From Ecdyonurus torrentis (taxonomy: Eukaryota > Arthropoda > Insecta > Ephemeroptera > Heptageniidae), in the NCBI GenBank assembly GCA_949318235.1, contig OX439136.1, positions 1,211,419-1,275,418 of the forward strand: 64,000 nucleotides of DNA, written 5' to 3'. The stretch's first letter is position 1. Each line of letters opens with the position of its first letter. Position numbers and translations under genes: made by a program. Below the pieces are notes generated by a model that worked only from the letters and a program-made list of their open reading frames with translations, was not told the origin of the DNA and searched no databases. This document shows positions 38,890 to 50,121 of the stretch, in pieces.

Positions 38890-39444
38890 TAATAACTGCT
38901 AATTAAAATTGGTAAAATAAAAATATTTATATTTTTCTATTTTCAGTTTTATTTTAAACAGAATATTTTAATTTGTCTCAGTTATATTAAAAATGAGAAA
39001 AGGAATAAAATAGACTATATTAAATTTTATTCTTTAGAATTTTGATTTTTTTCTTCTTATAAAAGTAAAATTTGCTAGCTTCCTCTCGCATCATAAAAAG
39101 TTTGTTTTGCTTGTTGCTCTTTATATTCGCACATCCCTTGCTCTATTTGTTCTAACCTTATGACACACGACCTCTCCTATACCTAAATGCTTGAAAATTG
39201 TAAATCGCGGTCAATGTATTTCTTAAGGACAGAAATAATTTTACTTAATAAATTTTCATGGTTACAATAATTGCGATAAAAATATTTCAATTATTTTGCT
39301 AAATAGCTTAATAAATTTGTGATGGTCTATAAAAAAATGAGCTTTGTACAATGAAAAACTTTTGTAATATTTAGTTATGAAAATAGGGCCTGCTTGACTA
39401 GACTCAGCCTTCCGCGCATAAAGTTTTGTCCGGCATCTTAAAGG
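38890..39444 (+). repeat. Repeat family F, copy 2
   Basis: TCTATTTTCAGTTTTATTTT, GCACATCCCTTGCTCTATTT, GCGGTCAATGTATTTCTTAA and TCCGGCATCTTAAAGG, ending at TTAA 39445-39448. Same order as 28363-28886. Confidence 0.7.
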
Positions 39445-39459
39445 TTAATGTATTTATTT

Positions 39460-39810
<351 letters not shown>

Positions 39811-39903
39811 TATATCGATGTTGGGATGCAGAAATGCGACCGATGAGGTTTTTACTCATGATTTTTCTCATCGGTCGCATTTCTGCATCCCAACATCGAT
39901 ATA
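39811..39903. repeat. Perfect 37-bp inverted repeat (hairpin, 19-nt loop)
   Basis: The left arm 39811-39847 starts TATATCGATGTTGGGATGCA and ends CGATGAG. The right arm 39867-39903 is its exact complement. It sits inside TTTA-type low-complexity DNA, has a much higher GC content than its flanks, and ends in TATATCGATG on both sides. Probably a very small foldback element; a structured RNA is an alternative. Confidence 0.85.
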
Positions 39904-41483
39904 TAATTATTTATTTATTATTTTTACGCAATATATGAAACTTAGTTTCTTACATTTGCTGGTTGCCATTAATATTCTCTTCTTTCATCATAAGTGATAC
40001 ATTATACCTTCGCTCATATATTTTAAACACTTTTCCAATATTTTTCAATTTCTAAAATGGTACAAATAAACCAATTTAACTTCTATGATGCGCTGAATTG
40101 GATTGCAATGTTGTGCGTCAGTGCATACTATTGCATAATAAATAAAGAAAATATTGAGAAAATTGAGTTTTCTGAATAGAGTTGGGAATTTTCCATATTT
40201 ATGTATTAGGTTAGATCTTAACATCTTTGAATATTTCCACTTAAAATTATTGAATTGAAAAATAAATATAATTAAAATGTAATGTAATGTCTGTAGTTTT
40301 ATTTATCAACATTTCAAATAGATTTTATGCTTGACAACTTCCTGAAATTATAATAGGCGTCAACTCCATCAATTCTCAAAGTCAACCAATTTATATTATA
40401 ACTTGTTGAGTAGTAAAATTCACAAGGCGTAATAATTTAACATCCATTAACAAACGTCGAGGAGTAAACAAAAATTAAAGAGTATTATCTCAATCTTGTT
40501 GATAATCAGAACAAAAATAAAAACTGACGGATACCACATGCGATACTGACGTCGCTATGAGTCAAGATTACGGGTACTAGCGGATAGCGATCAAAGCACA
40601 TGGAATACATAAATTAAAGAATTGATTCATTTGAACAAAAGTTACTCTTAGAACAAAATATTAACTTTTTGAAAAGCAAACTAAAGAGAAAGTAATTTGT
40701 ACAAGTGTAGTTTCTTAAGCGGTAAATAGTTAACTCTTTAAAATTTTAAAAAAATATATATATAACAAGAATTAATTTTTTTAGAAATCTTGTAAATAAA
40801 TGTCGTTCATAATATTTAATTTCTTCACAAACACACACATGTAAAAATTTATAACAAAAATAAATATATATTAAGAAATGTAGAAAATATCCGGTTTATT
40901 AGAAACTGGATTAAAAAATTTGCCATTATTCTAGTACGGCAAATTAGTGCAACTGAAAAAAAAATTGAATTGAAAGTTTCCATATTTCAATAAAGAATAT
41001 CATATTTTATAATTTGTAACTAATTTTTATCAATTTTCTATATTTTTTCTAATTTTTATTCATCAAAAACAGAGCGCGCCTTTATAAAAAAAAAATCGCG
41101 TATGTAGCGCCTTCCGAATAATCGTAAAAGCACCTCACTACAGGAGCTTACGCCGCTATGGCGCTAGCGTTGAGAAAAAAAGATGGGATCCGGGAGGCCG
41201 CAATGCTAAAGAATAGGGAGCTTGAAATCACTTTTTTAGAGGAGCTTACACTTACTAAAAACTTCATAACTCAATAACTAATTGTTTGATTTAAAAAATA
41301 AAAACATTTCCTGAATTTGTGTTATTTTGTCTTTAAATGTGTGACTTTAATTTTGTCGTATGCGTAACGGCTTATTAGCAATTAGCGATGCCGCAGTCTG
41401 CCAAGAATATGCATAAAAAGTCATTTAAGTTATGTAAAAAGTGTTTTAAAAATATGAAACTTTGTATATATGTGTAAATCAAT
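39904..41483. other. Non-coding stretch
   Basis: No supported gene. A GC-richer patch near 41090-41220 (with GGCGCTAGCGTTGAG) resembles no element I know. Confidence 0.35.
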
Positions 41484-41495
41484 AGTTTACACACT
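41484..41495. other. 12-bp target-site duplication, left
   Basis: AGTTTACACACT, repeated exactly at 44322-44333, bounds the whole Penelope-like structure. Confidence 0.85.
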
Positions 41496-41566
41496 GAGGT
41501 GAGACATTGCTAGGTATGTCTTGGGCTCTAACGGGATAACCGTGGCGGGTGTTGTTCTTCTTCTGT

Positions 41567-41608
41567 TCACGACGTTTCGCGACCTGCGTTGGTCGCATCT
41601 TCAGGTGA
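41567..41608 (-). ncRNA. Hammerhead-ribozyme-like motif (left copy)
   Basis: Exact complement of the right-copy motif at 44177-44218: stem I TCAC/GTGA, core CTGAAGA, stem II GCGACC/GGTCGC, then GAAACGTC. See the right copy for details. Confidence 0.6.
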
Positions 41609-41637
41609 GTATGGTCCGAGTGATGTTGTTCTGCTCC

Positions 41638-43163
41638 TTATATAGCTGGTAGTGGGAGAAGTGGTCCCAGCTGCGCTCTCCTATTGGCCGGGTGTGGGAT
41701 ACTGCGCCGCGCCAATCGGGTGGTCAGGTTGTGACCACTTGCTCCTCTCTCTCTCAGGGCCGCGAGTGCGGGTTGCCACGATGTAGATAGCGGGAGGCCG
41801 CCCTCGCTCTTGCGGTTCATGATGTTGGGTGCCTTGCCGATCTCGATGGCTTCGCGGACAAGGCGTGGGCCGTAATGTCGTATCGGGGCGATCACTCTGG
41901 TCTTCTCGAAGTTGATGCTATGGCCCAGAGATGATGCGTGGTCGGCCAGAGCTGACTCTTTCTTGTGGTTCTTTTGTACTGCTTTGGCGTGTTCTTCTCG
42001 TCTGGTAGATATAAGCCGTTTCGTCTGGCCTATATAGATGTGGTCACAGTCTTGACAGGGGATGGAGTAGATGCCCTCTGTGTGTAGGGGGATCTTGTCT
42101 TTTGCCGAGCGGATGACGTCACGCAGCTTCTTGTTGGTGGTGAAGATAGTGCGAACGCCGCGCCGTTGTAGTTGGCGGGCGATGCGGTCGGTGACGCCGG
42201 CAACATAAGGTTAGAACGCTCGGTGTTCTTGTTCGGGGGTAGCCCTTAAAAGGGCCGTTTCTCTGGGACCACGGTTAATAGCAATATTTATATCCCGCCA
42301 GCTATAACCATTGTGGCCTAGAGCGTTGCGTAGGTGGTTAAGTTCTGTGTTTAAGTATGCTGGGTCACAGATGGCTTTCGAACGGTGCGCTAGGGTTTGT
42401 AGGACACCTCGCTTCTGCTGTGGGTGGTGATGTGACTCGGCGTGCAGGTAGCGGTCCGTGTGCGTCTTCTTCCGGTATACCGTGTGCCGGAACTTGTTGT
42501 CTTGTCCACGTTCTACCAGTACGTCGAGGAAAGGTAGGCGTCTGTTTTCCTCAACCTCCATGGTAAACTGTATGCTCTCGTGTATGGAGTTGAGGTGCTG
42601 GAGGAACTGTTGTAATGATAGGAGACCATGCGGCCAGATGACGAAGGTGTCGTCCACATATCGTAACCATAGCCTCGGTTGTAGTGGTGCTGTGTTTAGT
42701 GCTCGCGTCTCGAAGTCCACGAGGTAAGTGTTAGCTGCTGCAGGTGATATGGGGGAGCCCATTGGAGCTCCCTCGAGTTGCTTGTAGAACTTGCCGTTGA
42801 ATATGAAGTATGTTGTGGTGAGGCACACTCTTGCGAGCTGCGATATGCTATGGCCAAATTTAGACTCAATGACTTGTAAGGTTGCGGGTACCGGTATCTT
42901 AGTGAACAAGGACACGATGTCAAAGCTCACTAAGATATCGCCGGGAGCTAGTGGTGTGGTTTTGAGGATGTCTACGAAGTGGCTTGAGTTTCGGATGTAG
43001 GAGGGTGCTGCTTCTACGGCGGGTTGTAGTACTTGCGCGACGTAGCGTGCGAGCTTGTAGGAGCACGACCCGATGGCACTGACTATGGGACGGTACGGTG
43101 TGCCCTCCTTGTGTACTTTCGGTAGACCGTACAGCCGTGGGATTCTGCTGTCTGATGGGTTAA
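41638..43163 (-). pseudogene. Penelope-like reverse transcriptase + GIY-YIG nuclease (left copy)
   Basis: Open on the minus strand from about 43163: RLYGLPKVHKEGTPYRPIV (early RT motifs), DILVSFDIVSLFTKIPV (motif A), GAPMGSPISP (motif B) and LRYVDDTFVIW (the catalytic YVDD). Next come LPFLDVLVERGQ and the GIY-YIG nuclease. A single TAA at 42211-42213 breaks the frame where the right copy reads TTCCTACC; two adjacent bases differ. The frame continues after it to the stop at 41638. The start is missing (5' truncation). Motif order and the nuclease fusion identify a Penelope-like element, which primes reverse transcription at nicked DNA. Confidence 0.85.
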
Positions 43164-43175
43164 CTCCATGATGGG

Positions 43176-44147
43176 TTGACGTCTGATGATGTCAACTCCA
43201 TACACGAGAGCATACAGTTTACCATGGAGGTTGAGGAAAACAGACGCCTACCTTTCCTCGACGTACTGGTAGAACGTGGACAAGACAACAAGTTCCGGCA
43301 CACGGTATACCGGAAGAAGACGCACACGGACCGCTACCTGCACGCCGAGTCACATCACCACCCACAGCAGAAGCGAGGTGTCCTACAAACCCTAGCGCAC
43401 CGTTCGAAAGCCATCTGTGACCCAGCATACTTAAACACAGAACTTAACCACCTACGCAACGCTCTAGGCCACAATGGTTATAGCTGGCGGGATATAAATA
43501 TTGCTATTAACCGTGGTCCCAGAGAAACGGCCCTTTTAAGGGCTACCCCCGAACAAGAACACCGAGCGTTCCTACCTTATGTTGCCGGCGTCACCGACCG
43601 CATCGCCCGCCAACTACAACGGCGCGGCGTTCGCACTATCTTCACCACCAACAAGAAGCTGTGTGACGTCATCCGCTCGGCAAAAGACAAGATCCCCCTA
43701 CACACAGAGGGCATCTACTCCATCCCCTGTCAAGACTGTGACCACATCTATATAGGCCAGACGAAACGGCTTATATCTACCAGACGAGAAGAACACGCCA
43801 AAGCAGTACAAAAGAACCACAAGAAAGAGTCAGCTCTGGCCGACCACGCATCATCTCTGGGCCATAGCATCAACTTCGAGAAGACCAGAGTGATCGCCCC
43901 GATACGACATTACGGCCCACGCCTTGTCCGCGAAGCCATCGAGATCGGCAAGGCACCCAACATCATGAACCGCAAGAGCGAGGGCGGCCTGCCGCTATCT
44001 ACATCGTGGCAACCCGCACTCGCGGCCCTGAGAGAGAGAGGAGCAAGTGGTCACAACCTGACCACCCGATTGGCGCGGCGCAGTATCCCACACCCGGCCA
44101 ATAGGAGAGCGCAGCTGGGACCACTTCTCCCACTACCAGCTATATAA
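43176..44147 (+). CDS. Penelope-like C-terminal fragment with GIY-YIG nuclease (right copy), open but truncated
   Basis: 323 codons without a break; the true element sequence starts at 43192, the first codons being junction sequence. It lacks the catalytic reverse transcriptase core and begins at NSIHESIQFTMEVEENRR. The GIY-YIG endonuclease shows GIYSIPCQDCDHIYIGQTKR (GIY near residue 179, YIG near 192), then STRREEH and the LADHASSLGH helix. The conserved Cys residues between the two motifs are those of Penelope-type nucleases. With no upstream RT this copy cannot retrotranspose itself, and whether it is expressed is unknown. Confidence 0.75.
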   Translation: MTSDDVNSIHESIQFTMEVEENRRLPFLDVLVERGQDNKFRHTVYRKKTHTDRYLHAESHHHPQQKRGVLQTLAHRSKAICDPAYLNTELNHLRNALGHNGYSWRDINIAINRGPRETALLRATPEQEHRAFLPYVAGVTDRIARQLQRRGVRTIFTTNKKLCDVIRSAKDKIPLHTEGIYSIPCQDCDHIYIGQTKRLISTRREEHAKAVQKNHKKESALADHASSLGHSINFEKTRVIAPIRHYGPRLVREAIEIGKAPNIMNRKSEGGLPLSTSWQPALAALRERGASGHNLTTRLARRSIPHPANRRAQLGPLLPLPAI

Positions 44148-44176
44148 GGAGCAGAACAACATCACTCGGACCATAC

Positions 44177-44218
44177 TCACCTGAAGATGCGACCAACGCA
44201 GGTCGCGAAACGTCGTGA
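44177..44218 (+). ncRNA. Hammerhead-ribozyme-like motif (right copy)
   Basis: Reading 5' to 3': TCAC (stem I), CTGAAGA (CUGANGA core), an extra T, GCGACC-AACGCA-GGTCGC (perfect 6-bp stem II with hexaloop), GAAA, CGTC and GTGA (stem I partner). The ACGT after GAA could form the very short stem III of Penelope-type hammerheads, with cleavage after GTC at 44214. Hammerheads are known in the terminal repeats of Penelope-like elements. The extra unpaired T between core and stem II is unusual, so activity is not assured. Confidence 0.6.
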
Positions 44219-44321
44219 ACAGAAGAAGAACAACACCCGCCACGGTTATCCCGTTAGAGCCCAAGACATACCTAGCAATGTCTCACCTCATACATCGAAC
44301 CGTGAAAACCTACATATCTAC

Positions 44322-44333
44322 AGTTTACACACT
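44322..44333. other. 12-bp target-site duplication, right
   Basis: AGTTTACACACT, identical to 41484-41495. Confidence 0.85.
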
Positions 44334-45540
44334 ATTTTACTAAATATCAGTTTATAAAAACATTATTAGTAAATTATATGAAACAATTAAATGCAATTTT
44401 TTGCTCGTAATTATCTTATTTCTAGCCTTCTACTTTCAAATAATTTTACTTGCACAATTTTATGATGTCTTTTAAGTTGAAGTTTTTTTTTAATTTATAG
44501 CCAAAAATCTTAGAAATAATAATGATACGTTAAAAATAAAAAGTGACAAAAATTTATGTTTGTTTTTTATATAGTAAATAAGCTCAATGGAGGTTATCAG
44601 TTTTAAAAATTATTTACAAAAATATATAGCTTAAAATACGTAAAACTGTATCTATTGAATTTTTCATTTAAATACTGGTGCATAATTTTTCTCAAAAATC
44701 GCAAAAAAAAATGAAAAATGAAATAATGAAAGAAAGAAAGAAGCAAAGAAGAAAGAAAAGAAAAAGCGGTTTTCCCTATAAACCTTAGCTTTTCCCGCGA
44801 ATTAAACCAATAAGTTCCATTAAAAAGATAAATATAAAATTAAGCAGAGAATGATAACCTTGAAAACTTTTTTTAAAAAATGTTCTAATGTACCGAAAAA
44901 AAGAGGGGAGAAATATTGTCTGAAATTTGACTGAATTCAGCTAAATAAAATTATTATTTATCTGTCAATTTTTATTTATTATAATAATATCGTTGATATT
45001 AAATTAAAATAGATTGCATTTTTTTTCGGGCATGTTGTTTTTGGACTGATTTTAAAATCGGAGTATTTAATTTTTTTTAACGGGCAATCATCTAATCGGC
45101 AGTTAGTTTTCTCTCTCTCTCTCTCTCTCTCTCTACATATTCTTTTTTTATTTCTCTTTTTTTCTTTTTCTTTTTCTTTTTTTTTTCTTATCTTTTGAAA
45201 AAAAAAACTGAATTGCTCGATTAACCATAGTTGCAGTTACATTCAATCTTATACAAGAAATTAATAAAAATAGAGTCACGTGATTATTAATTTTATAAAA
45301 TAATGTACGTAATACAAAAAAAAAGTTTGTATATTTCTTGGGAAGTACTATAACGTGCAATTTTGTGAAAAACCGCAATATTACACTACCGATCTTTGAA
45401 AAGTATTTTTTAAAGGCACAAATTCTTTATCATGTAAATTTTTGCAATAAAAATCAAGATGGTTATTTTCTTTAAATAAAGTACAGATGTGCAGTTTTTT
45501 TTTTTGACGAAAATCAAAGATTATAAAACACCACGTGGTC
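44334..45540. other. Non-coding stretch with purine and (CT)n runs
   Basis: No gene. An AGAAAG-type purine run lies at 44725-44765 and a (CT)n plus T-rich run at 45105-45185. Confidence 0.4.
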
Positions 45541-45720
45541 TAATAAAAAAAACGGCGCCTACGGCGGGCGGCACCCCCCCCCCCAGAACATATAAGCTAT
45601 CACCGAGTGCTTGCCTAGTCACAATCACCACGAGCCGCCCCTGATATATATATATATATATAAAAATAACATTACTTGCATTAAAAAGTGTTTACCATCA
45701 GTCATTTTACAGTCGAGCTA
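45541..45720. repeat. GC-rich element end plus dispersed repeat
   Basis: 45541-45642 is GC-rich with a C tract and ends ACGAGCCGCCCCTG directly before (TA)n, like one end of a hAT-type element (CAGGGGCGGCTCGT inverted). No partner end was found. 45676-45720 (TGCATTAAAAAGTGTTTACC, CAGTCATTTTACAGTC) recurs at 63960-64000. Confidence 0.4.
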
Positions 45721-46094
45721 GTTTTTCTTTTACGCCTTATTTCTCCATCACCCAAGTATTCATATCGCTACCTTATATCCTAATCTTGTTTTATCATATT
45801 ATTATATACTTCTAAAATAAATGTCAAATACAAATTATATTATAAATACAACTGTACTATTTATTAACAATTGTTTAAGAAGAAATTTTTGTTAATTTTT
45901 TTTAATTGCCTAAAACGTATTTTAACTTATTTACAATAAAAATCATATTTTATTGTTTTTGTTGTTATTCTATTTTATTGTTATCTTCTATAACAATAGA
46001 ATAGTATAAGTAAGAGGAGTTATTATAATTCTCTATACTAGACTTTGTTTAAATATACATTGTAAAATGTTTTAATAAGAGTATGTAATTTAAA

Positions 46095-46200
46095 GGAATC
46101 GACCAGAGAAAAACAAAAGCATTAATATCACAAAACACTTGATGGTTTTTACATAAATAACTTTAGTTTGTCTCAAAACTCAACTGTAGCCCCGGAGCAC
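46095..46200 (+). repeat. Repeat family B, partial copy
   Basis: GACCAGAGAAAAACAAAAGC, CACAAAACACTTGATGG and AGTTTGTCTCAAAACTCAAC match the first ~100 bp of family B, then diverge. Confidence 0.55.
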
Positions 46201-46900
46201 GATATATGCGATATATGCGTTGCATGATATAATATGTTCGAAGTATAAATTAACAACCTTGCAGTCGATATTTCAAAAATATATTCTTTCTTTTGCTCTC
46301 CAAGACTTTCCTGATCGAGACACTCGATCCTGACTCGATCCTGATCGTTGACTCTCATTTTTACACACATTACTACGTTACGCCTCTTTTGCTGATCGGA
46401 TCGAGGAAGTCGGCGGGGCTGGTTGCTGGTTTCCTTTATCGATTAATCGATCAAATATATTTGACATGTACTAAATAATACCAATCTGATGAATAAATGA
46501 GAAAAATATACCAGACGAAGCAGTAGCATGGTTTTATTACATTTTTGTAATGTGAATAAACATGGTTTTTTGATCGCGAATAATTTTTTGTTTACAAATT
46601 AAAAATGTATTGTTAAAAAAAAGCACGTGCTTTTTTGTTTACATTTTTGATTAACCAATCAGCGCTTTTTAGCATATATTTTTTTCCAGGAAAGTTTGTG
46701 AGTGCTCAAATTTCCTGAGTTTAATGGCCTAAACGCAAAGAATACGCCGATATACGATTTATTAAGAAACTTGACTTTTAAAGTGATTCTGTGAGCTCTC
46801 AAAGTTGTCGATTTTCTTCTATATAAAACAGGTGTGTAAAGCTCCAGATAGCCGCAAATTTGTAAAGTATAGATTGTTCATTCATTCTGTTCTCTCTCTA
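46201..46900. other. Non-coding stretch
   Basis: No supported gene. Several GATCGA-type repeats occur at 46310-46450 (GACACTCGATCCTGACTCG and similar) without a clear unit. Confidence 0.35.
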
Positions 46901-47281
46901 TCTTAAAGGCCCTTGATACCTGAAAAAAAAGTTTTGTATACTTCAATGGGACCGAATTTCTGATGAGCTGTCGAAATCGCCATCTCTCTATCTCGCGGCA
47001 TAACGTCGCACGGCACTATAACTCACTCGCCGTACTCGCCGCAGCCGCCGCAATTCCGCACCAGGCAGTTGTGACGTTGCAACTACCCATCTCTAGCACC
47101 AGGGCGACCTCCTTTAAACCGACCCTGCACCCTTAGTATCCATGGTAATCAATCCATATCTCACTTGACAGGGGGGAACACCTTTTCATCTTTGAACCCT
47201 GAAAGTTTGTAGATCCCAAATTAACCCTTTCACCCTTTTTAGGGGTTATTAAGGTAACAATACGATAACTAGGGTGCAAAG
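46901..47281. other. GC-richer non-coding island
   Basis: Clearly richer in G+C than its flanks (for example TCGCCGCAGCCGCCGCAAT). It contains GGCCCTTGATACC at the left and ATTAACCCTTTCACCC at 47220. It looks like transposon-derived or former CpG-rich sequence, with no open frame of interest. Confidence 0.35.
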
Positions 47282-47588
47282 TGTGACGGACAATTGTAGA
47301 CTGACGTCACTTATAATTATAATGACGGTAGATGGATGGCTGGTGGTGGTGGATGAGATTATAGTGAATTATACACGTTGATAATATTAACACTATTTAT
47401 TCACTATTGGTATAAGTACAATATTGTGTAGAGGCTCTTGCCTTGGCCGAAGCCAAGCCAAGACTCTTCTGTGCGCGCCGTGTACCGCACGACACGCACT
47501 CACTGGATAATTCATCGTATGCATTTCTACATAATGTTACACATAAGCATATTATTGATATGATTTCTATTGAGAAGGTTGTCACATA
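47282..47588 (-). mobile_element. LTR remnant (probable 3' LTR with polypurine tract, minus strand)
   Basis: Begins TGTGACGGACAATTG and ends GGTTGTCACA, so TG...CA with the short inverted repeat TGTGAC. On the minus strand it is directly preceded by AAAAGAAGGGGGTATA, a plausible polypurine tract, so the LTR would be the 3' one. No gag or pol frame is found in the A/T-rich sequence beyond 47600 and no second LTR is seen, so the element is truncated. Confidence 0.5.
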
Positions 47589-48224
47589 TACCCCCTTCTT
47601 TTAAAAGTTACATGCCCTCATGTAATAAGGTATATATGAATAAAATATAAAGAGTTGTTACATTATGTTTACAATATATTGTTTTGTTTTAAAAAAATTT
47701 AGACATTGCATTTTTATTTTATAAGAACTGATATAATTTTATCAATTTTAAAATACATTATTTTTATTTCTCTAAATTTACTTGATAAAATGATTTAATT
47801 TTTATTATACACTTTAAAATTATAGCATATATAATTATGTTAAATGTTTACATGTGCAAAATAGTTTAATTGTAGTACAGATATGCAATGTTGCATTTTT
47901 TAATTTAACCTTTGTAACTTAATATTCTGTGTAAAATTGCTTGAATATACACTTTTTTTAACGTTAACAATATATATATATATATTTTTTTATACGTTAC
48001 AAATATTTCAATGTAAAATATATTTTTTTAGCATTATTTGATTTTAATTTTATATATTATATATTTATAAAAGTTTAAGTTCGTATTAATGTTTTTTTTT
48101 TATTGATAATGATAATATGGAATTATTCAAAACTATATTCTATTCTTAGGTATTTGATATTTAAAAATGACCTTATATACCCACTGCAAATACCTTTAAA
48201 ATAATATAGGATTAAAAACTATAG

Positions 48225-48334
48225 CTATTCGAATCTTGTTGTATCTTCTTTTGTCGTCCAATAGTTAGGGTTGATCGGTTGATGTATTTCTTGAAAATGT
48301 TGCTGCGGCTGTCTGCGTTGTTTTCTACGTTGCT
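48225..48334 (-). other. Possible terminal coding exon
   Basis: On the minus strand, TTGAATTTCAG is followed by 110 nt. In one phase this reads QRRKQRRQPQQHFQEIHQ, then PINPNYWTTKEDTTRFE, then stop. The acceptor and the protein-like composition suggest a real last exon or a piece of one, but there is no upstream exon in view. Confidence 0.3.
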
Positions 48335-48466
48335 CTGAAATTCAAGAACAGAGTATGTAATTCTTATATATAGCAGTTTTATCCTAATCACATGAACAGT
48401 TGCAGAATGTTTAGGTGACTGTATACAATGCAAAATATTATTATTATTATGTATTTATATCATAAA

Positions 48467-48666
48467 NNNNNNNNNNNNNNNNNNNNNNNNNNNNNNNNNN
48501 NNNNNNNNNNNNNNNNNNNNNNNNNNNNNNNNNNNNNNNNNNNNNNNNNNNNNNNNNNNNNNNNNNNNNNNNNNNNNNNNNNNNNNNNNNNNNNNNNNNN
48601 NNNNNNNNNNNNNNNNNNNNNNNNNNNNNNNNNNNNNNNNNNNNNNNNNNNNNNNNNNNNNNNNNN
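48467..48666. other. Assembly gap (200 N)
   Basis: Exactly 200 undetermined bases, followed directly by (TA)n. The true gap length may differ; probably an unresolved microsatellite. Confidence 0.99.
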
Positions 48667-49129
48667 ATATATATATATATATATATATATCTATATATAT
48701 ATATATTTATTTATATGTTGCAAATATTTTCCATGATTTCCTAGTTTTATAACAATGAGAAACGTGTAAGAAATTACTTGTACATATAATAAGCTTGTAA
48801 GTTTTGAAGTTTGGTCAGCAAGCCATCAGACTTCAAACAGCTAAGCATTTTTATTTTGTTTTTTTGTTAGACTTTTTGCACATATTTGTGTATACTTTTT
48901 TTTTTTTTTTATTATTATTATTTTTTTTTTTTGAGATTTTTGAGTTAACTACTCCAGTGATTCTGGAGATACTTAAATGAGAAATATTAGACATACTTTT
49001 ACGTGTTTTACGCCATAGAAATTTTTAGAGAATTTTTTAAACTGATTTAAACCTGCATTGCATTAATTATATATTTCAAGCTTATACTTTTTTTTTCATT
49101 CTATATCGCGAGTAGAACGCTAAGTATGA

Positions 49130-49645
49130 CAATTCTATGATTTTTCAATGAAATTTCAATGAAATGTCCCATAAAGATGACACAACTGCGATTTAATGAA
49201 GACAAAGTATGACAAAGTCACAAAAATAATTTTTTTTTAAATGTCTAACAATGAAATTTCGATGACAAAAAGACGACATAACGATGACATGAAATTTTTT
49301 GTTTTTACAAAAATGAAATAAGTATGACAGCAAAAAATTATTGATGAAATAACGATGCCAATTTTTATTTTTCAAAAATCTAAATGCGACACAACGACGA
49401 CAACGATGTAAATTCAATATGTATGAAATAACGATGACACGAAAAAATAATAATTTATTGGCTTTTTACATCAATATTGAATTTTTAATCATGTTGTCGT
49501 TGTGTTGCATTTAGATTTTTTCAAAATTAAAGCTGCCATCGTTATTTCATCAATAAGTTTTGATTGTCATACTTATTTCATATTTACAAAAATAAAAATG
49601 TTCATGCGTCGCCGTTGTGTCATCTTTAAGTCATCGAATTTTCTA
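49130..49645. repeat. Inverted-repeat element built on GATGACA-type motifs
   Basis: The inner arms pair: AAATGAAATAAGTATGACAG with GTCATACTTATTTCAT, TGATGAAATAACGATGCC with its complement near 49540, and TCTAAATGCGACACAACGA with TTGTGTTGCATTTAGA. The left arm is itself a degenerate series of (AC)GATGACA and AATGAAAT units. Non-coding. Confidence 0.65.
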
Positions 49646-50121
49646 TTTTAGCTGGTCCGATTGATAGAAAATTATCATTATATATAATTAAATAACTATT
49701 CTATATTAATATAAAGTGTTTGATTAAATTTACTACTGACATAATTAGATTTTTTTCCTATGTGCAAAAATGCATGCTAAATGGTTTAAGAGTATTGTGT
49801 ATTTTTCAATATTGTAAAAATCTAAAATAATATAAAATAATGAAAGAAAAAAAAACGTATTAAGATTTATAACCTTATACTTTTTTCCTCCACTTTTAAA
49901 TCGATATCGAATTATAGAGAAAAGAGAAATCAAATTATATGATGATATTTGATGAGTAGCGTAGTTTTATTTTTTTTTTTAATTTATTTATCATGCTTTT
50001 TTATTAATGTTATACACGCCCGTCTAAAATTAATTTGCTAGCTCAATACATCAATATTTCGCGGGTGTTAAGACATATTATTAATGCTACACATTATATA
50101 AAATTATGTTGTTATTATAAT

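Larger units (their letters stand above)
41496..44321. mobile_element. Penelope-like retroelement 1: head-to-head inverted pair
   Basis: The arm 41496-42593 is the inverse of 43192-44289 (both 1098 bp, no length difference, near-identical). A 598-bp single-copy centre (42594-43191) extends the left copy further into the reverse transcriptase. Each arm carries the C-terminal coding region, the GIY-YIG nuclease, a hammerhead-like motif and the 3' end; the right arm has 32 extra terminal bases. Because one 12-bp target duplication encloses everything, the pair was probably made in one insertion. Partial inverted copies are a known habit of Penelope-like elements. Confidence 0.85.

Noticed and set aside
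42357..43428. Antisense open frames within the Penelope arms, identical in both arms
   Set aside because: Shadows of the real frame. Useful only as evidence that the arms are near-identical.
45541..45642. Stand-alone hAT element
   Set aside because: Only one terminus (ACGAGCCGCCCCTG) is visible and no partner end was found.
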